Below, piece by piece: positions 36,701 through 44,114 of a stretch of 64,000 nucleotides of DNA. Origin of the DNA: Burkholderia sp. Bp9143 (lineage in GTDB: Bacteria > Pseudomonadota > Gammaproteobacteria > Burkholderiales > Burkholderiaceae); the NCBI RefSeq assembly GCF_003853645.1, contig NZ_QTPO01000008.1, positions 124,001-188,000 on the forward strand. Reading direction: 5' to 3'. Position 1 is the first letter of the stretch. Each line of letters starts with the position of its first letter. The notes under the pieces were generated by a model. The model had not been told where the DNA came from. It did no database searches and was given only the letters and a program-made list of their open reading frames with translations. Position numbers and translations under genes: made by a program.

Positions 36701-38262
36701 GGCTCGCGGAACTGGCCGAACGCCGCCGCGCGACGAAATTCGTCACGCCCGGCGGCGCCGCGCTGTGGGTGCCGGTCGAACGGCTGGTCTGCATGCGCGC
36801 GCTGCATCCCGACGCGCGCGTCATACCCGCGCTGAAGGTACCCGCCCCCTGCGCGCAGCCATGGGAAGCCGATGCCGCGCTCGTCGACGTGATCCGCGCG
36901 CGGCTCACCGGATTCGGGCCGCTGACGCTCGACGCCGTCGCGCAGCCGCTCGGCCTGCCGCCTGCGGCGATCGCGACCGCGCTCGCGGCACTGGAGCGCG
37001 AAGGCTACGTGATGCACGGCCGCTTCACGCCGGGCGCGACGACCGACGAATGGTGCGAGCGCCACCTGCTCGCGCGCATTCATCGCTATACGGTCAAGCG
37101 GCTGCGCCGCGAGATCGAACCGGTCGAGCGCGCCGATTTCATGCGCTTCCTGTTCCACTGGCAGCACCTGACACCCGACACGCGCGGCGCCGGCCGCGAC
37201 GCGCTCGCGGCCGTCGTCGAGCAACTCGAAGGCTACGAAGCCGCGGCGAGCGCGTGGGAAGACGCACTGCTGCCCGCGCGCCTGACCGACTACACGGCCG
37301 GCGGCCTCGACGAGCTGTGCCGCTCGGGCAAGCTCGTGTGGACCCGCATCGGCACACCGGCCCGCGCGGCCGGCACCCCCGTGAAAACGACGCCGGTCGT
37401 GCTGCTGCCGCGCCGCCACATCAGCGCATGGCAGGCGCTGCGCGACCCGGACGCGCAACCGGCGCTGTCCGCGCGCGCGGCGCAGGTGCGTGATGTGCTC
37501 GCCGCACACGGCGCGATGTTCTTCGACGCGCTGCTCGACGAACTGCACATGCTGCCTGTCGAACTCGAGCAGGCGCTCGGCGAACTCGTGTCGGCCGGCC
37601 TCGTGAATGCTGACAGCTTCGCCGGGCTGCGCGCGCTCCTGAAGCCTGCGGTCAAACGGAGCGCGACGTATGCGCCGCGCACGAGGCGCGGCGGCGCACT
37701 GATCGGCGGGATGGACGACGCCGGCCGCTGGGCGCTCGTGCAACGCGCTTCGGCACCGGACGATGCGCCGGCACCCGCACCGAAGCGCGGTGCGCCCGCG
37801 ACCGATCCCGATGCGCTCGAACACATCGCCTGGACGCTGCTGCGCCGCTATGGCGTGGTGTTCTGGCGGCTGCTCGAACGCGAAGCCGACTGGCTGCCGA
37901 GCTGGCGCGAACTCGTGCGCGTGCTGCAACGTCTCGAAGCGCGTGGCGAAATTCGCGGCGGACGCTTCGTCGCGGGGCTCGCGGGCGAGCAGTTCGCGCT
38001 GCCGGAAGCGATCCCGGTCCTGCGCGAACTGCGTCGCCAACCGGGCGACGGCCAGTACGTGTGCGTGACGGGCGCGGATCCGCTGAACCTGGCCGGCACG
38101 CTGTTGCCCGGCGACAAGGTACCCGCGCTGGCCGGCAATCGCGTGCTGTTCCGCGACGGCGTGCCGGTCGCGTCGCTGGTGTCGGGCACGTTCCACTACG
38201 CGCCCGAGTTGCCGCCCGCCGCTCGCGAGGATGCACGGCTGCGCCTCGCACGCCGCTACTGA
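33760..38262 (+). CDS. lhr: Lhr-type superfamily 2 ATP-dependent helicase
   Basis: The 1500-residue protein matches the length of E. coli Lhr. The N-terminal helicase core shows Walker A APTGSGKT (51-58), SPLKALSNDI, TTPESLYVLLSS, the DEIH box in VIVDEIHALASSKRG (about 177), LSATQKP (motif III), FVNTRRTAERMA, and VGRSGHHVGG (motif VI). The middle holds the Lhr winged-helix region, and the C-terminal 700 residues correspond to the Lhr-CTD. Lhr translocates 3'-5' on DNA and has been linked to DNA repair. A basic, poorly conserved linker at about 600-650 (ERKRASSDAAGKTG) separates the parts. A 1572-codon antisense frame here is a composition artefact. Confidence 0.96.
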   Translation: MDVTATRPAHALDVFHPAVAAWFRRTFAAPTGAQALAWPHIKAGRSTLVAAPTGSGKTLTAFLCALDDLVRDALAHDGALPDATLVVYVSPLKALSNDIHVNLDAPLAGIAESLAQLGLPVPAIRTAVRTGDTTQAERAALRKRAPHILVTTPESLYVLLSSTSGRQMLSNVRSVIVDEIHALASSKRGSHLALSLERLDALAGRALPRIGLSATQKPIDAVARFLVGGPADAPRDCTIVDTGHTRERDLALELPNVPLEPVMATDVWEQVYDRIAALAAAHRTTLVFVNTRRTAERMARHLADRLGKNAIAAHHGSLAKEHRFDAEQRLKRGELKLLVATASLELGIDIGDVDLVCQVGSPRGIAPFLQRVGRSGHHVGGVPKGRLFPLSRDELVECAALLDCVQRGELDALRIPEAPLDVLAQQIVAEVACAEWREDTLYASFTRAAPYARLSRERFDDVMKMLAEGFTSRRGVRGAYLHRDVVGGTVRGRRNAMMTATTSGGTIPDMADYAVLLEPQGIQVGTVNEDFAIESLAGDVFQLGNQSYRIIRVETGRVRVEDAQGQSPSIPFWLGEAPGRSDELSAAVGRLRARLDGLFAEDDRHTAAGERKRASSDAAGKTGTRGKARQAAEACAVADPRNDADGTAIGPAESRLAPALRWLVDDLHLSPDAARQIADYLARTRAALGALPTQDTLVMERFFDESGGTQLVIHSPFGSRINRAWGLALRKRFCRSFNFELQAAATDDAIILSLSLAHSFALDEVWRYLRSASAEHVLVQALLDAPMFGVRWRWNATTALALPRFTGGRRTAPQLQRMKSEDLLATVFPDQVACLENIVGEREIPHHPLVDQTLDDCLHDAMDTDGWLALLRRIESGAIELIARDLPAPSPLAAEILNAKPYAFLDDAPLEERRTQAVQSRRWSDPESADDLGALDADAIDAVRDEAWPLVRDADEMHDALLTLACVADSEAHAHEGWPERLAELAERRRATKFVTPGGAALWVPVERLVCMRALHPDARVIPALKVPAPCAQPWEADAALVDVIRARLTGFGPLTLDAVAQPLGLPPAAIATALAALEREGYVMHGRFTPGATTDEWCERHLLARIHRYTVKRLRREIEPVERADFMRFLFHWQHLTPDTRGAGRDALAAVVEQLEGYEAAASAWEDALLPARLTDYTAGGLDELCRSGKLVWTRIGTPARAAGTPVKTTPVVLLPRRHISAWQALRDPDAQPALSARAAQVRDVLAAHGAMFFDALLDELHMLPVELEQALGELVSAGLVNADSFAGLRALLKPAVKRSATYAPRTRRGGALIGGMDDAGRWALVQRASAPDDAPAPAPKRGAPATDPDALEHIAWTLLRRYGVVFWRLLEREADWLPSWRELVRVLQRLEARGEIRGGRFVAGLAGEQFALPEAIPVLRELRRQPGDGQYVCVTGADPLNLAGTLLPGDKVPALAGNRVLFRDGVPVASLVSGTFHYAPELPPAAREDARLRLARRY

Positions 38263-38393
38263 CATCGGCTGACATGCGACACGTCGCGGACTACTGAACG
38301 CCGCGCCGCATCGCCGCGCCCGTTCGGGTAGCATCGAGCGATTCCCTGCGCGACCGACCGCGCCCAGGACAAGCCTTCCGGAGACTGCCGTTC

Positions 38394-39668
38394 ATGTCCT
38401 CGCATGCCGATTCGCCCGCCGTTCATCACGCGGGTTCGCTGACGATTTTCCAGGGCGCCGCGCTGTATATCGGCGCGGTGCTCGGCACCGGCGTCATCGC
38501 GTTGCCCGCGCTCGCCGCCGAGGTCGCGGGCCCCGCGTCGCTGCTTGCGTGGGCCGCGCTCGTCGTGCTGTCCGGGCCGCTTGCGGCCACCTTCGCCGCA
38601 CTCGGCGCGCGCTATCCGGACGCGGGCGGCGTATCGACCTACGCGCGACGCGCATTCGGGCCGAAGGCCGCGGCAATCGTCGGCTGGTGTTTCTATTTCG
38701 CGGTGCCGGCCGGTGCGCCGGCCGCCGCGATGTTCGGCGGCGCATACGTCGCGGCCGTCACGGGCGGCGGGCATGCCACGGTCATCGTCACGGCTGCCGC
38801 ACTGATCACGACGGTGTCGGCCGCGAATGCGTTCGGCGTCACGGTGTCGGGCCGCATGCAGCTCGTTCTGTCGGCGCTGCTCGTCACGCTGCTGCTGGCC
38901 GCCGTGCTCGCGTCCGCGCCGCATGCGAGCACGGCCAACCTGCATCCGTTCGCGCCGCACGGCTGGCTCGCGGTCGGCCAGGCGGCCGCACTGCTCGTGT
39001 GGAGCTTCGCGGGCTGGGAAGCCATCACGCACCTCGCGGCCGAATTCCGCCGGCCCGCGCACGACATGCCGCGCTCGGCAGGCATCGCGGTCGTGGTCGT
39101 CGGCTTTCTGTATCTGTCGGTCGCGGCCGCAAGCGTGATGGTGCTCGGGCCGTCGGCCGGCGCGTCGGGTGCGCCGCTTGCGGAACTGATCGCGGGCGGC
39201 ATCGGCGGTCATGCACAGGTGCTGGCAGCCGCGGCCGCGCTGCTGCTCACGCTCGGCACGATGAATGCGTATTTCGCGGGCGCGGCCAAGCTCGGCGCGG
39301 CACTCGGGCGCGACGGCGCACTGCCCGCGTGGCTCGCGCAAGGCAGCCAGGTCGGCGGCGTGCCGCGCCGCAGTCTCGGCGTGATCGCGGTGCTGGCGGC
39401 CGTCGCGCTGGCCGCGACGACGCTCTCGGACGTCGGGCCGAAGCCACTCGTGCTCGTCACGTCCGGGTGCTTCGTGATGGTGTACGGACTTGGCGCCGCG
39501 GCCGCGCTGAAACTGCTGCCGCGTGGCGGCATCGCGTATCGCTGCGCGTGGATTTCGCTGGTCGCCGTCGCCGGGCTGTTCCTGACGACCGGATGGTATT
39601 TCCTGTGCCCGCTGCTGCTCGCGGGCGGTGCGCTGCTTTATCTGCGGATGGCCGGGCAACGCACGTGA
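38394..39668 (+). CDS. APC-superfamily amino-acid transporter (YjeH-like)
   Basis: The 424-residue protein starts at ATG 38394 after CCGGAG and has about 12 TM segments. The N-terminal AVLGTGVIALPALAAEVAGP and the following ARYPDAGGVSTYARRAFG match YjeH, an exporter of methionine and branched-chain amino acids, better than uptake permeases. SFAGWEAITHLAAEFRRP is the TM6 region. It lies alone downstream of lhr, with a hairpin at 39689 after it. Substrate is inferred from family. Confidence 0.85.
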   Translation: MSSHADSPAVHHAGSLTIFQGAALYIGAVLGTGVIALPALAAEVAGPASLLAWAALVVLSGPLAATFAALGARYPDAGGVSTYARRAFGPKAAAIVGWCFYFAVPAGAPAAAMFGGAYVAAVTGGGHATVIVTAAALITTVSAANAFGVTVSGRMQLVLSALLVTLLLAAVLASAPHASTANLHPFAPHGWLAVGQAAALLVWSFAGWEAITHLAAEFRRPAHDMPRSAGIAVVVVGFLYLSVAAASVMVLGPSAGASGAPLAELIAGGIGGHAQVLAAAAALLLTLGTMNAYFAGAAKLGAALGRDGALPAWLAQGSQVGGVPRRSLGVIAVLAAVALAATTLSDVGPKPLVLVTSGCFVMVYGLGAAAALKLLPRGGIAYRCAWISLVAVAGLFLTTGWYFLCPLLLAGGALLYLRMAGQRT

Positions 39669-39688
39669 TCGCGTGCCGGCGCCCGTGT

Positions 39689-39708
39689 GCGGACGCGCAT
39701 GCGTCCGC
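39689..39708. terminator. hairpin between convergent permease and antitoxin genes
   Basis: A perfect 8-bp stem GCGGACGC / GCGTCCGC with loop GCAT lies 20 bases after the permease stop and 53 bases after the antitoxin stop. It is a likely bidirectional terminator, though no T-run follows. Confidence 0.5.
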
Positions 39709-39761
39709 TCGCAGCAATGCGCAGGCCCACCGCGAACCGGCCGCGCACCATTTCGTCCGCG

Positions 39762-40058
39762 TCAGGCCGGCACCAGCGCGAAGCTGAGCCGCTTGCCGAG
39801 TGCGGTGGCCGCGCTCGCGAGCGTCGCGAGCGTGAGGCTCGTATCGGTTTCGTCGAGCAGCCGGTTGAGCGCGGCGCGGCTGGTCTTCATCCGCGCGGCC
39901 ATCGCGGTTTTCGTGATGTGCTGCGCCTTCATTTCCTGTCCGATCTGCCACGCGATCACGCGCTTGATCGCGGTGGCGGTGGCCGCTTCGAGCTGGCCGT
40001 CATCTTCGAGGAAGGTGTCGAAGTCGCTGCCGATATGCGGGTTGTTCGTGGTCGTCAT
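39762..40058 (-). CDS. XRE-type HTH antitoxin (HigA-like)
   Basis: The 98-residue protein starts at ATG 40058 behind TGGAG. Its C-terminal half is a helix-turn-helix: HITKTAMAARMKTSRAALNRLLDETD, split by the typical turn, then LTLATLASAATALGKRL. The acidic N-terminus (FDTFLEDDGQLEAA) is the expected toxin-binding and neutralising part. It follows the RelE-type toxin gene by 69 bases in the same direction, the HigBA order of toxin first. It should repress the pair as a complex. Confidence 0.88.
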   Translation of the reverse strand: MTTTNNPHIGSDFDTFLEDDGQLEAATATAIKRVIAWQIGQEMKAQHITKTAMAARMKTSRAALNRLLDETDTSLTLATLASAATALGKRLSFALVPA

Positions 40059-40127
40059 GGGTACTCCAGTGCATGGCGTGGCCGGCCGGCACGGCGGCGA
40101 TCGCATGTGCCGGCGCAACCGGGGAAT

Positions 40128-40487
40128 TCAGATGGCGCACGTCAGCGCTTTCAGCCGCGCGACGGTCACGTCGAGATCGTCGGACGGCGTGGCCTGCGAT
40201 TGCTTGAAGAACGCGTGCAGCAGCACCATCGTGTCGCCGACGACCGTGAACAGCACACGCGCGCTTCGCCGCGGCAACATCACGCGGATTTCCCACAGAT
40301 CCCTCGACATCTTCCGGACCAGCGGCATGCCGAGCGGCCAGCCGAGTTGAACGGTCTTGATCTCTTCGCCGATCACCCGGCGCTCGATCTGCCCGAGCGC
40401 CTTGAGCCATTCGCGCACCGGCTCGTTGCCACGCGCGGTGCGGAAGAACCGCACGCCGAGCGTGATCTGAATCTGCTGTCTCGCCAT
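40128..40487 (-). CDS. RelE/HigB-family toxin (phage Gp49-like)
   Basis: The 119-residue protein starts at ATG 40487; a TTG-initiated extension to 40529 is unlikely. It shows the Gp49/HigB pattern: RFFRTARGNEPVREWLKALG, GWPLGMPLVRKMSRDLWEIRV, then RVLFTVVGDTMVLLHAFFKQSQ. Family members are mRNA interferases acting on ribosome-bound mRNA. The promoter region 40488-40530 carries inverted arms CGTCGTG / CACGACG and GTATC / GTACC-like repeats that could be an autoregulatory operator. Confidence 0.88.
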   Translation of the reverse strand: MARQQIQITLGVRFFRTARGNEPVREWLKALGQIERRVIGEEIKTVQLGWPLGMPLVRKMSRDLWEIRVMLPRRSARVLFTVVGDTMVLLHAFFKQSQATPSDDLDVTVARLKALTCAI

Positions 40488-40621
40488 CGTCGTGTCATCG
40501 AGCGTATCAAAAACGGTACGATATGCCAAGCACGACGAAACCCGCTACTGACCGAACGGCTAACGCATGACGCGGAAAGAACGGCAGCCGGACGTTACCC
40601 GCCCACGCCCTGCCCGGCGTC

Positions 40622-41608
40622 TCAACGCTCGCGGCGAGCCGGCTTGCGCGCGCCGCGGGGTGCGCGATGGGTGTGCGCGGCGCCGAACCGTGCCTGCGCG
40701 ATGTCGCGCACGGCGTCGATCAGCGTCCGGGCGACGGGAGACGGTTGCGCATCGGTGCGCAGCACGAGCCCGACCGGCTCGTCGGTGCCCGCGGACGGCA
40801 GCGGCAGCCGCGCGAGCGCACCGGCCGACAGGTCGTACTCGGCCGCATAGAGCGGCACGAACCAGACCGCATCGTTCTCGAGCGTGAGCGCGCGCGCGAC
40901 CGACACCGACAGCACCTCGATGAACGAATCCAGCGGCGGCGCGCCGCATGCACCGAGCAGTTGCTCGGCGGACTGGCGGATCAGCGTGCCGAACGGCGGC
41001 AGCACGACCGGGTAGCGCGCGAGTTCGGCGGCCGGCGCGATGCTCGCCAGCAGCGGATGGCCGGCGCGCACAACCGCGACGAGCGGTTCGTTGTACAACT
41101 GCTCGAACGCGAGCCCGATCATCCGCTCCGGCTCCGACAACCGCCCGATCGCGCATTCGATCGCCCCCGCCTTCAGGCGCTCCAGCAGTTCGGCATTCGC
41201 GGCCGTTGCGATCCGCACCACGATGCGCGGCCAGCGTGCGGTCAGCGCCTTCATCAGCGCCGGCGCGAGCGATGCCGCAACCGTCGGCAGCATGCCGATT
41301 TCGAGCGTCGCCGCAGCCGCGCCGCCTTCTCGCGCGAGCAGCCCGACGCCCTGCCGCAGCGCCAGCACGCACGCATTCGCATGCGGGATGAACAGTTGCG
41401 CTTCGCGGGTCGGCTGCGCGCCGTGCCGCCCCCGTTCGAACAACTTCACGCCGAGGATCGATTCCAGTTCGGCGATCGTCTTCGACACGGCCGGCTGCGT
41501 GATCGACAGGCTTTCGGCCGCCTTCTGCACGCCGCCCAACTGCGCGACCGCGAGAAAACACTGCAGGTGCCGGAATTTGACGCGGCCGTCGGCGATACGG
41601 TTATTCAT
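40622..41608 (-). CDS. pcaQ: LysR-family regulator PcaQ of protocatechuate catabolism
   Basis: The 328-residue LysR protein has the N-terminal HTH VKFRHLQCFLAVAQLGGVQK plus ESLSITQPAVSKTIAELE, the beginning characteristic of PcaQ, and an effector domain (about 95-300). Its C-terminus is Arg-rich. PcaQ activates pca genes in response to beta-carboxy-cis,cis-muconate or related intermediates. It is divergently oriented to pcaHG, as expected, but separated from them by an HTH-YebB-like cassette. The ATG at 41608 lies inside a PcaQ-type inverted repeat, so a downstream start (GTG of VKFRHL) or close autoregulation is possible. Confidence 0.9.
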   Translation of the reverse strand: MNNRIADGRVKFRHLQCFLAVAQLGGVQKAAESLSITQPAVSKTIAELESILGVKLFERGRHGAQPTREAQLFIPHANACVLALRQGVGLLAREGGAAAATLEIGMLPTVAASLAPALMKALTARWPRIVVRIATAANAELLERLKAGAIECAIGRLSEPERMIGLAFEQLYNEPLVAVVRAGHPLLASIAPAAELARYPVVLPPFGTLIRQSAEQLLGACGAPPLDSFIEVLSVSVARALTLENDAVWFVPLYAAEYDLSAGALARLPLPSAGTDEPVGLVLRTDAQPSPVARTLIDAVRDIAQARFGAAHTHRAPRGARKPARRER

Positions 41609-41660
41609 AACGGGTGGTTATGCGAGTGGCGATGAAATACCATTCTGCATAACTTTCCGG
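41606..41660. promoter_or_regulatory. PcaQ-type operator, copy A (next to pcaQ)
   Basis: The LysR-type dyad ATAAC-N5-GTTAT (41607-41621) is followed at fixed distance by GCATAAC. The 55 bases match copy B upstream of pcaH at 43 of 55 positions without gaps and in the same orientation. Here, however, no gene follows on the plus strand. Confidence 0.7.
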
Positions 41661-41685
41661 AAAGTCCCAAGCATTCGCCACGACG

Positions 41686-42423
41686 TCACGCATGACGCCG
41701 CAGCGCATGGAATCCGGTCGGCTCCCAGATCCGCTTCGCGATCAACAGGGCCGTGCCGCGCTTCTGCCCGAGCGGCGCGGACGACGATTCCGCATGCAGC
41801 GCGGCCACCTTGCTGCTCAGCCGCCGAAGCTCCTGCTCGAGCTCCGAGGCGGCCGCCTCGGTCAGCATTCCTTGCGAAAACGTCATCGTCTCGCCCGGGC
41901 CGTCGAAGCGGCTGCCGAGAAAGTCGTCGAGCACGTGCGCACGGAAATACCGGCGTATCGGCCCGCCCGGCAGCCAGTCGAAATCGCGTGCGACGCGCAC
42001 GCGGATCCGGTCGCCCGGCAGCAGTGCGATCACGTTCATCCGGTCGAGCATCAGCAGGTATTTCACGCACTCGGCCTGCGTCAGGCAATAGGCCGACACG
42101 ATGTCCTGCACAGTCCAGTAGTTGACCGCGCAAACGGCGACGAGCAGCAGCTTCTCGTCCGATACGAGCAGCGCCTCCTGCTGCTCGGTCAGCACGCGCA
42201 AGCGCGGCGCGGAGGCCGACGCCTCCTGCACGAGCTCGGCGAGCGTATAGCCGAGCAGCTGCGCGATCTCCGCGACGCGCTCCAGCGTGAAGCGGCCGCT
42301 CGCGAACAGCCGCTTCACGCTCGTCTCGGACACGTCGAGCGCACGCGCGACGTCGCGGTAGGTCATTCCCTGCGCCTTCAGCTGGCGCTTCAGCGTTTCG
42401 ATGAGTTGGGCGGTCTCGGTCAT
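41686..42423 (-). CDS. XRE/HTH transcriptional regulator
   Basis: The 245-residue protein starts at ATG 42423. Residues about 15-60 form a Cro/C1-type HTH (MTYRDVARALDVSETSVKRL, then LERVAEIAQLLGYTLAELV). The remaining 180 residues are a regulatory domain of a type often seen in betaproteobacterial HTH regulators (LLVSDEKLLLVAVCAVNYW, VKYLLMLDRMNVIALLPGDRI). It is divergent from the YebB-like gene with an operator-like inverted repeat between them. Together they occupy the space between the two pca operator copies. Confidence 0.85.
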   Translation of the reverse strand: MTETAQLIETLKRQLKAQGMTYRDVARALDVSETSVKRLFASGRFTLERVAEIAQLLGYTLAELVQEASASAPRLRVLTEQQEALLVSDEKLLLVAVCAVNYWTVQDIVSAYCLTQAECVKYLLMLDRMNVIALLPGDRIRVRVARDFDWLPGGPIRRYFRAHVLDDFLGSRFDGPGETMTFSQGMLTEAAASELEQELRRLSSKVAALHAESSSAPLGQKRGTALLIAKRIWEPTGFHALRRHA

Positions 42424-42467
42424 GCCGGTATCGAAAAACGATGCTCAAGGTCGGATATTAGGCTACT

Positions 42468-42499
42468 CAAGTATCCATACAAGCACTTTTGGGTACTTG
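42468..42499. promoter_or_regulatory. inverted repeat between the HTH regulator and the YebB-like gene
   Basis: CAAGTATCC and GGGTACTTG form near-perfect arms (one mismatch) 14 bases apart, 45-76 bases upstream of both divergent starts. CATAAT at 42504-42509 may be a -10 for the YebB-like gene. Likely the operator of the neighbouring HTH protein. Confidence 0.5.
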
Positions 42500-42543
42500 T
42501 CTGCATAATCCGCTCCGTCCTGTCACTCCCCGACGGAGCCGCG

Positions 42544-43107
42544 ATGAACACCCGAATCGACACGCCTGCCTGCGACCCGCATTACATCGCGCCCCGCGAT
42601 GCCCGCGACACGGATCGCACGCTGCCGCTCGCCACGGTGCGCACGCTGGCCGCCAGCGCGCACGTCGGGGATCTCGTGTTCATCCGCGTACCGGGCGGCG
42701 CGTCCCGCGACGCGGCAGGCGACGCCGGCGCGTGGGCCGCTCGCTTCGGCATCGTCGTCGATACGTCGGGCGACGAGCCGCTGATCGCCGAGCCCGCGTT
42801 TGCGCGGACGAAGCTCACGCCGCTGTCGCGCTTCGTCGCCCGCGCCGACGGTGGACGCATCGCGCTGGCTCGCCGCGTCGCGGCACCGACCGCCGACGCG
42901 CAGCGCAACGTGCACGCGCTGGCCGAACAGCGGATCGACGCGCTGCTCTGCGGCCGCTTCAACCTGCTGTCGCAGCGCGGGTTTTGCGAGCACTACGCGA
43001 GCGACGTGCTCGGCGCCGACCGCGCCGCGACACCGGCCGCGCTGCTGCGCAGCGGCACGCTGTCGCTCGAATTCGACGGGATCGTATTCGATCCCGCCCG
43101 GCCCTAA
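42544..43107 (+). CDS. YebB-like permuted papain-fold (NlpC/P60-type) protein lacking the catalytic His
   Basis: The 187-residue protein starts at ATG 42544 behind GGAG. From memory it aligns with E. coli YebB: HVGDLVFIRV, then GIVVDTSGDEPLIAEPAF, LTPLSRFVAR, and FNLLSQRGFCEHYASDVLG, which holds the expected nucleophile Cys. In the permuted fold the catalytic His usually stands just before GI (NHVGII in YebB), but here it is Arg (AARFGIVV). No signal peptide is visible. It may be an inactive or differently acting member. It is divergent from an HTH regulator and ends before a strong terminator. Confidence 0.7.
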   Translation: MNTRIDTPACDPHYIAPRDARDTDRTLPLATVRTLAASAHVGDLVFIRVPGGASRDAAGDAGAWAARFGIVVDTSGDEPLIAEPAFARTKLTPLSRFVARADGGRIALARRVAAPTADAQRNVHALAEQRIDALLCGRFNLLSQRGFCEHYASDVLGADRAATPAALLRSGTLSLEFDGIVFDPARP

Positions 43108-43246
43108 CGACGAGGGACGAAGGACCAACGACGGGCACGCTCGGGGAGACCGGATAACAACGACGACATATAAAAAAGCAGCGACGGGCTGGCTGGAGGG
43201 CCGTGCACGGCGTCGTCGCCGACGCCGCGAAGCCCGATCGCTTTTT

Positions 43247-43279
43247 TCCGCCGGACAGGCCGCCTGTCCGGCGGATTTT
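43247..43279 (+). terminator. rho-independent terminator after the YebB-like gene
   Basis: A perfect 11-bp stem CCGCCGGACAG / CTGTCCGGCGG (loop GCCGC) is followed by ATTTTC. A second hairpin, GGCGTCG / CGACGCC, and a T6 run lie just before it (43209-43247), giving tandem terminators that insulate the pca promoter downstream. Confidence 0.8.
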
Positions 43280-43295
43280 CATTGGCGCCGTCGAA

Positions 43296-43350
43296 CATAA
43301 CGAACGGTTATGCGATTCGCGAAAAAAGGTCATTTTGCATAACTTTACGG
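43296..43350 (+). promoter_or_regulatory. PcaQ-type operator, copy B (pcaH promoter)
   Basis: The dyad ATAAC-N5-GTTAT (43297-43311) and a downstream GCATAAC half-site lie 50-108 bases before the pcaH start. They resemble LysR recognition and activation sites and the known PcaQ consensus (ATAACC-N4-GGTTAA) in other bacteria. The region matches copy A near pcaQ. Confidence 0.75.
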
Positions 43351-43403
43351 ATTGGCTAAAGTCTTGCCATCCACTTCGCGAAATACCTATCAGGAGACGC
43401 CCG

Positions 43404-44111
43404 ATGGATTCCCCCACGATCCTCACACCGCGCGACTGGCCGTCGCATCCCGCGTATGTCCACCCCGAGTACCGTTCGTCGGTGAAGCGCGGCCCGACCC
43501 GCCCGATGATCCCGTTGAAGGAAAAGCTGCGCGACCAGTACGCGCCCGTCTACGGCGCCGAGGATCTCGGCGCGCTCGACCACGACCTGACGAAGAACGC
43601 CGTGAAGAACGGCGAGCCGCTCGGCGAGCGCATCGTCGTCACCGGCCGCGTGCTCGACGAAGGCGGCAAGCCCGTGCGCAACACGCTCGTCGAGGTATGG
43701 CAGGCGAACGCGGCCGGCCGCTACGTGCACAAGGTCGATCAGCATGACGCGCCGCTCGACCCGAACTTCCTCGGCGCAGGCCGCTGCATGACCGACGCCG
43801 AAGGCCGCTACCGCTTCCTGACGATCAAGCCCGGCGCATATCCGTGGGGCAACCATCCGAACGCGTGGCGCCCGAACCATATCCACTTCTCGCTGTTCGG
43901 CGACTACTTCGGCTCGCGCCTCGTCACGCAGATGTACTTCCCCGGCGATCCGCTGCTCGCGTACGACCCGATCTTCCAGGGCACGCCGGAAGCGGCGCGC
44001 GACCGCCTGATCTCGCGTTTCTCGATGGACATCACCGAAGAAGGCTATGCGCTCGGCTACGAATTCGACATCGTGCTGCGCGGCCGCGACGCTACCCCGA
44101 TGGAGCGCTGA
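43404..44111 (+). CDS. pcaH: protocatechuate 3,4-dioxygenase beta subunit
   Basis: The 235-residue protein starts at ATG 43404 behind CAGGAGA. The four non-haem iron ligands are in place: Tyr107 (GRYVHK), Tyr146 (GAYPWGN), His159 and His161 (NHIHFS), one residue off the P. putida numbering. The enzyme performs intradiol cleavage of protocatechuate to 3-carboxy-cis,cis-muconate in the beta-ketoadipate pathway. It is followed by pcaG after 3 bases, and its expression is expected to depend on PcaQ through the operator at 43296. Confidence 0.97.
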   Translation: MDSPTILTPRDWPSHPAYVHPEYRSSVKRGPTRPMIPLKEKLRDQYAPVYGAEDLGALDHDLTKNAVKNGEPLGERIVVTGRVLDEGGKPVRNTLVEVWQANAAGRYVHKVDQHDAPLDPNFLGAGRCMTDAEGRYRFLTIKPGAYPWGNHPNAWRPNHIHFSLFGDYFGSRLVTQMYFPGDPLLAYDPIFQGTPEAARDRLISRFSMDITEEGYALGYEFDIVLRGRDATPMER

Positions 44112-44114
44112 ACC

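Noticed and set aside
33616..38334. A 1572-codon open frame antisense to lhr
   Set aside because: It mirrors the G+C-rich codon pattern of lhr, is Arg-rich, lacks domains and a ribosome site; composition artefact.
39762..40487. Toxin-antitoxin pair as a mark of a larger mobile island
   Set aside because: No integrase, transposase, attachment repeats or composition change nearby; a stand-alone pair.
40488..40529. Upstream TTG start for the RelE/HigB-type toxin
   Set aside because: No ribosome site, and it would include the likely operator; ATG 40487 gives a normal-length toxin.
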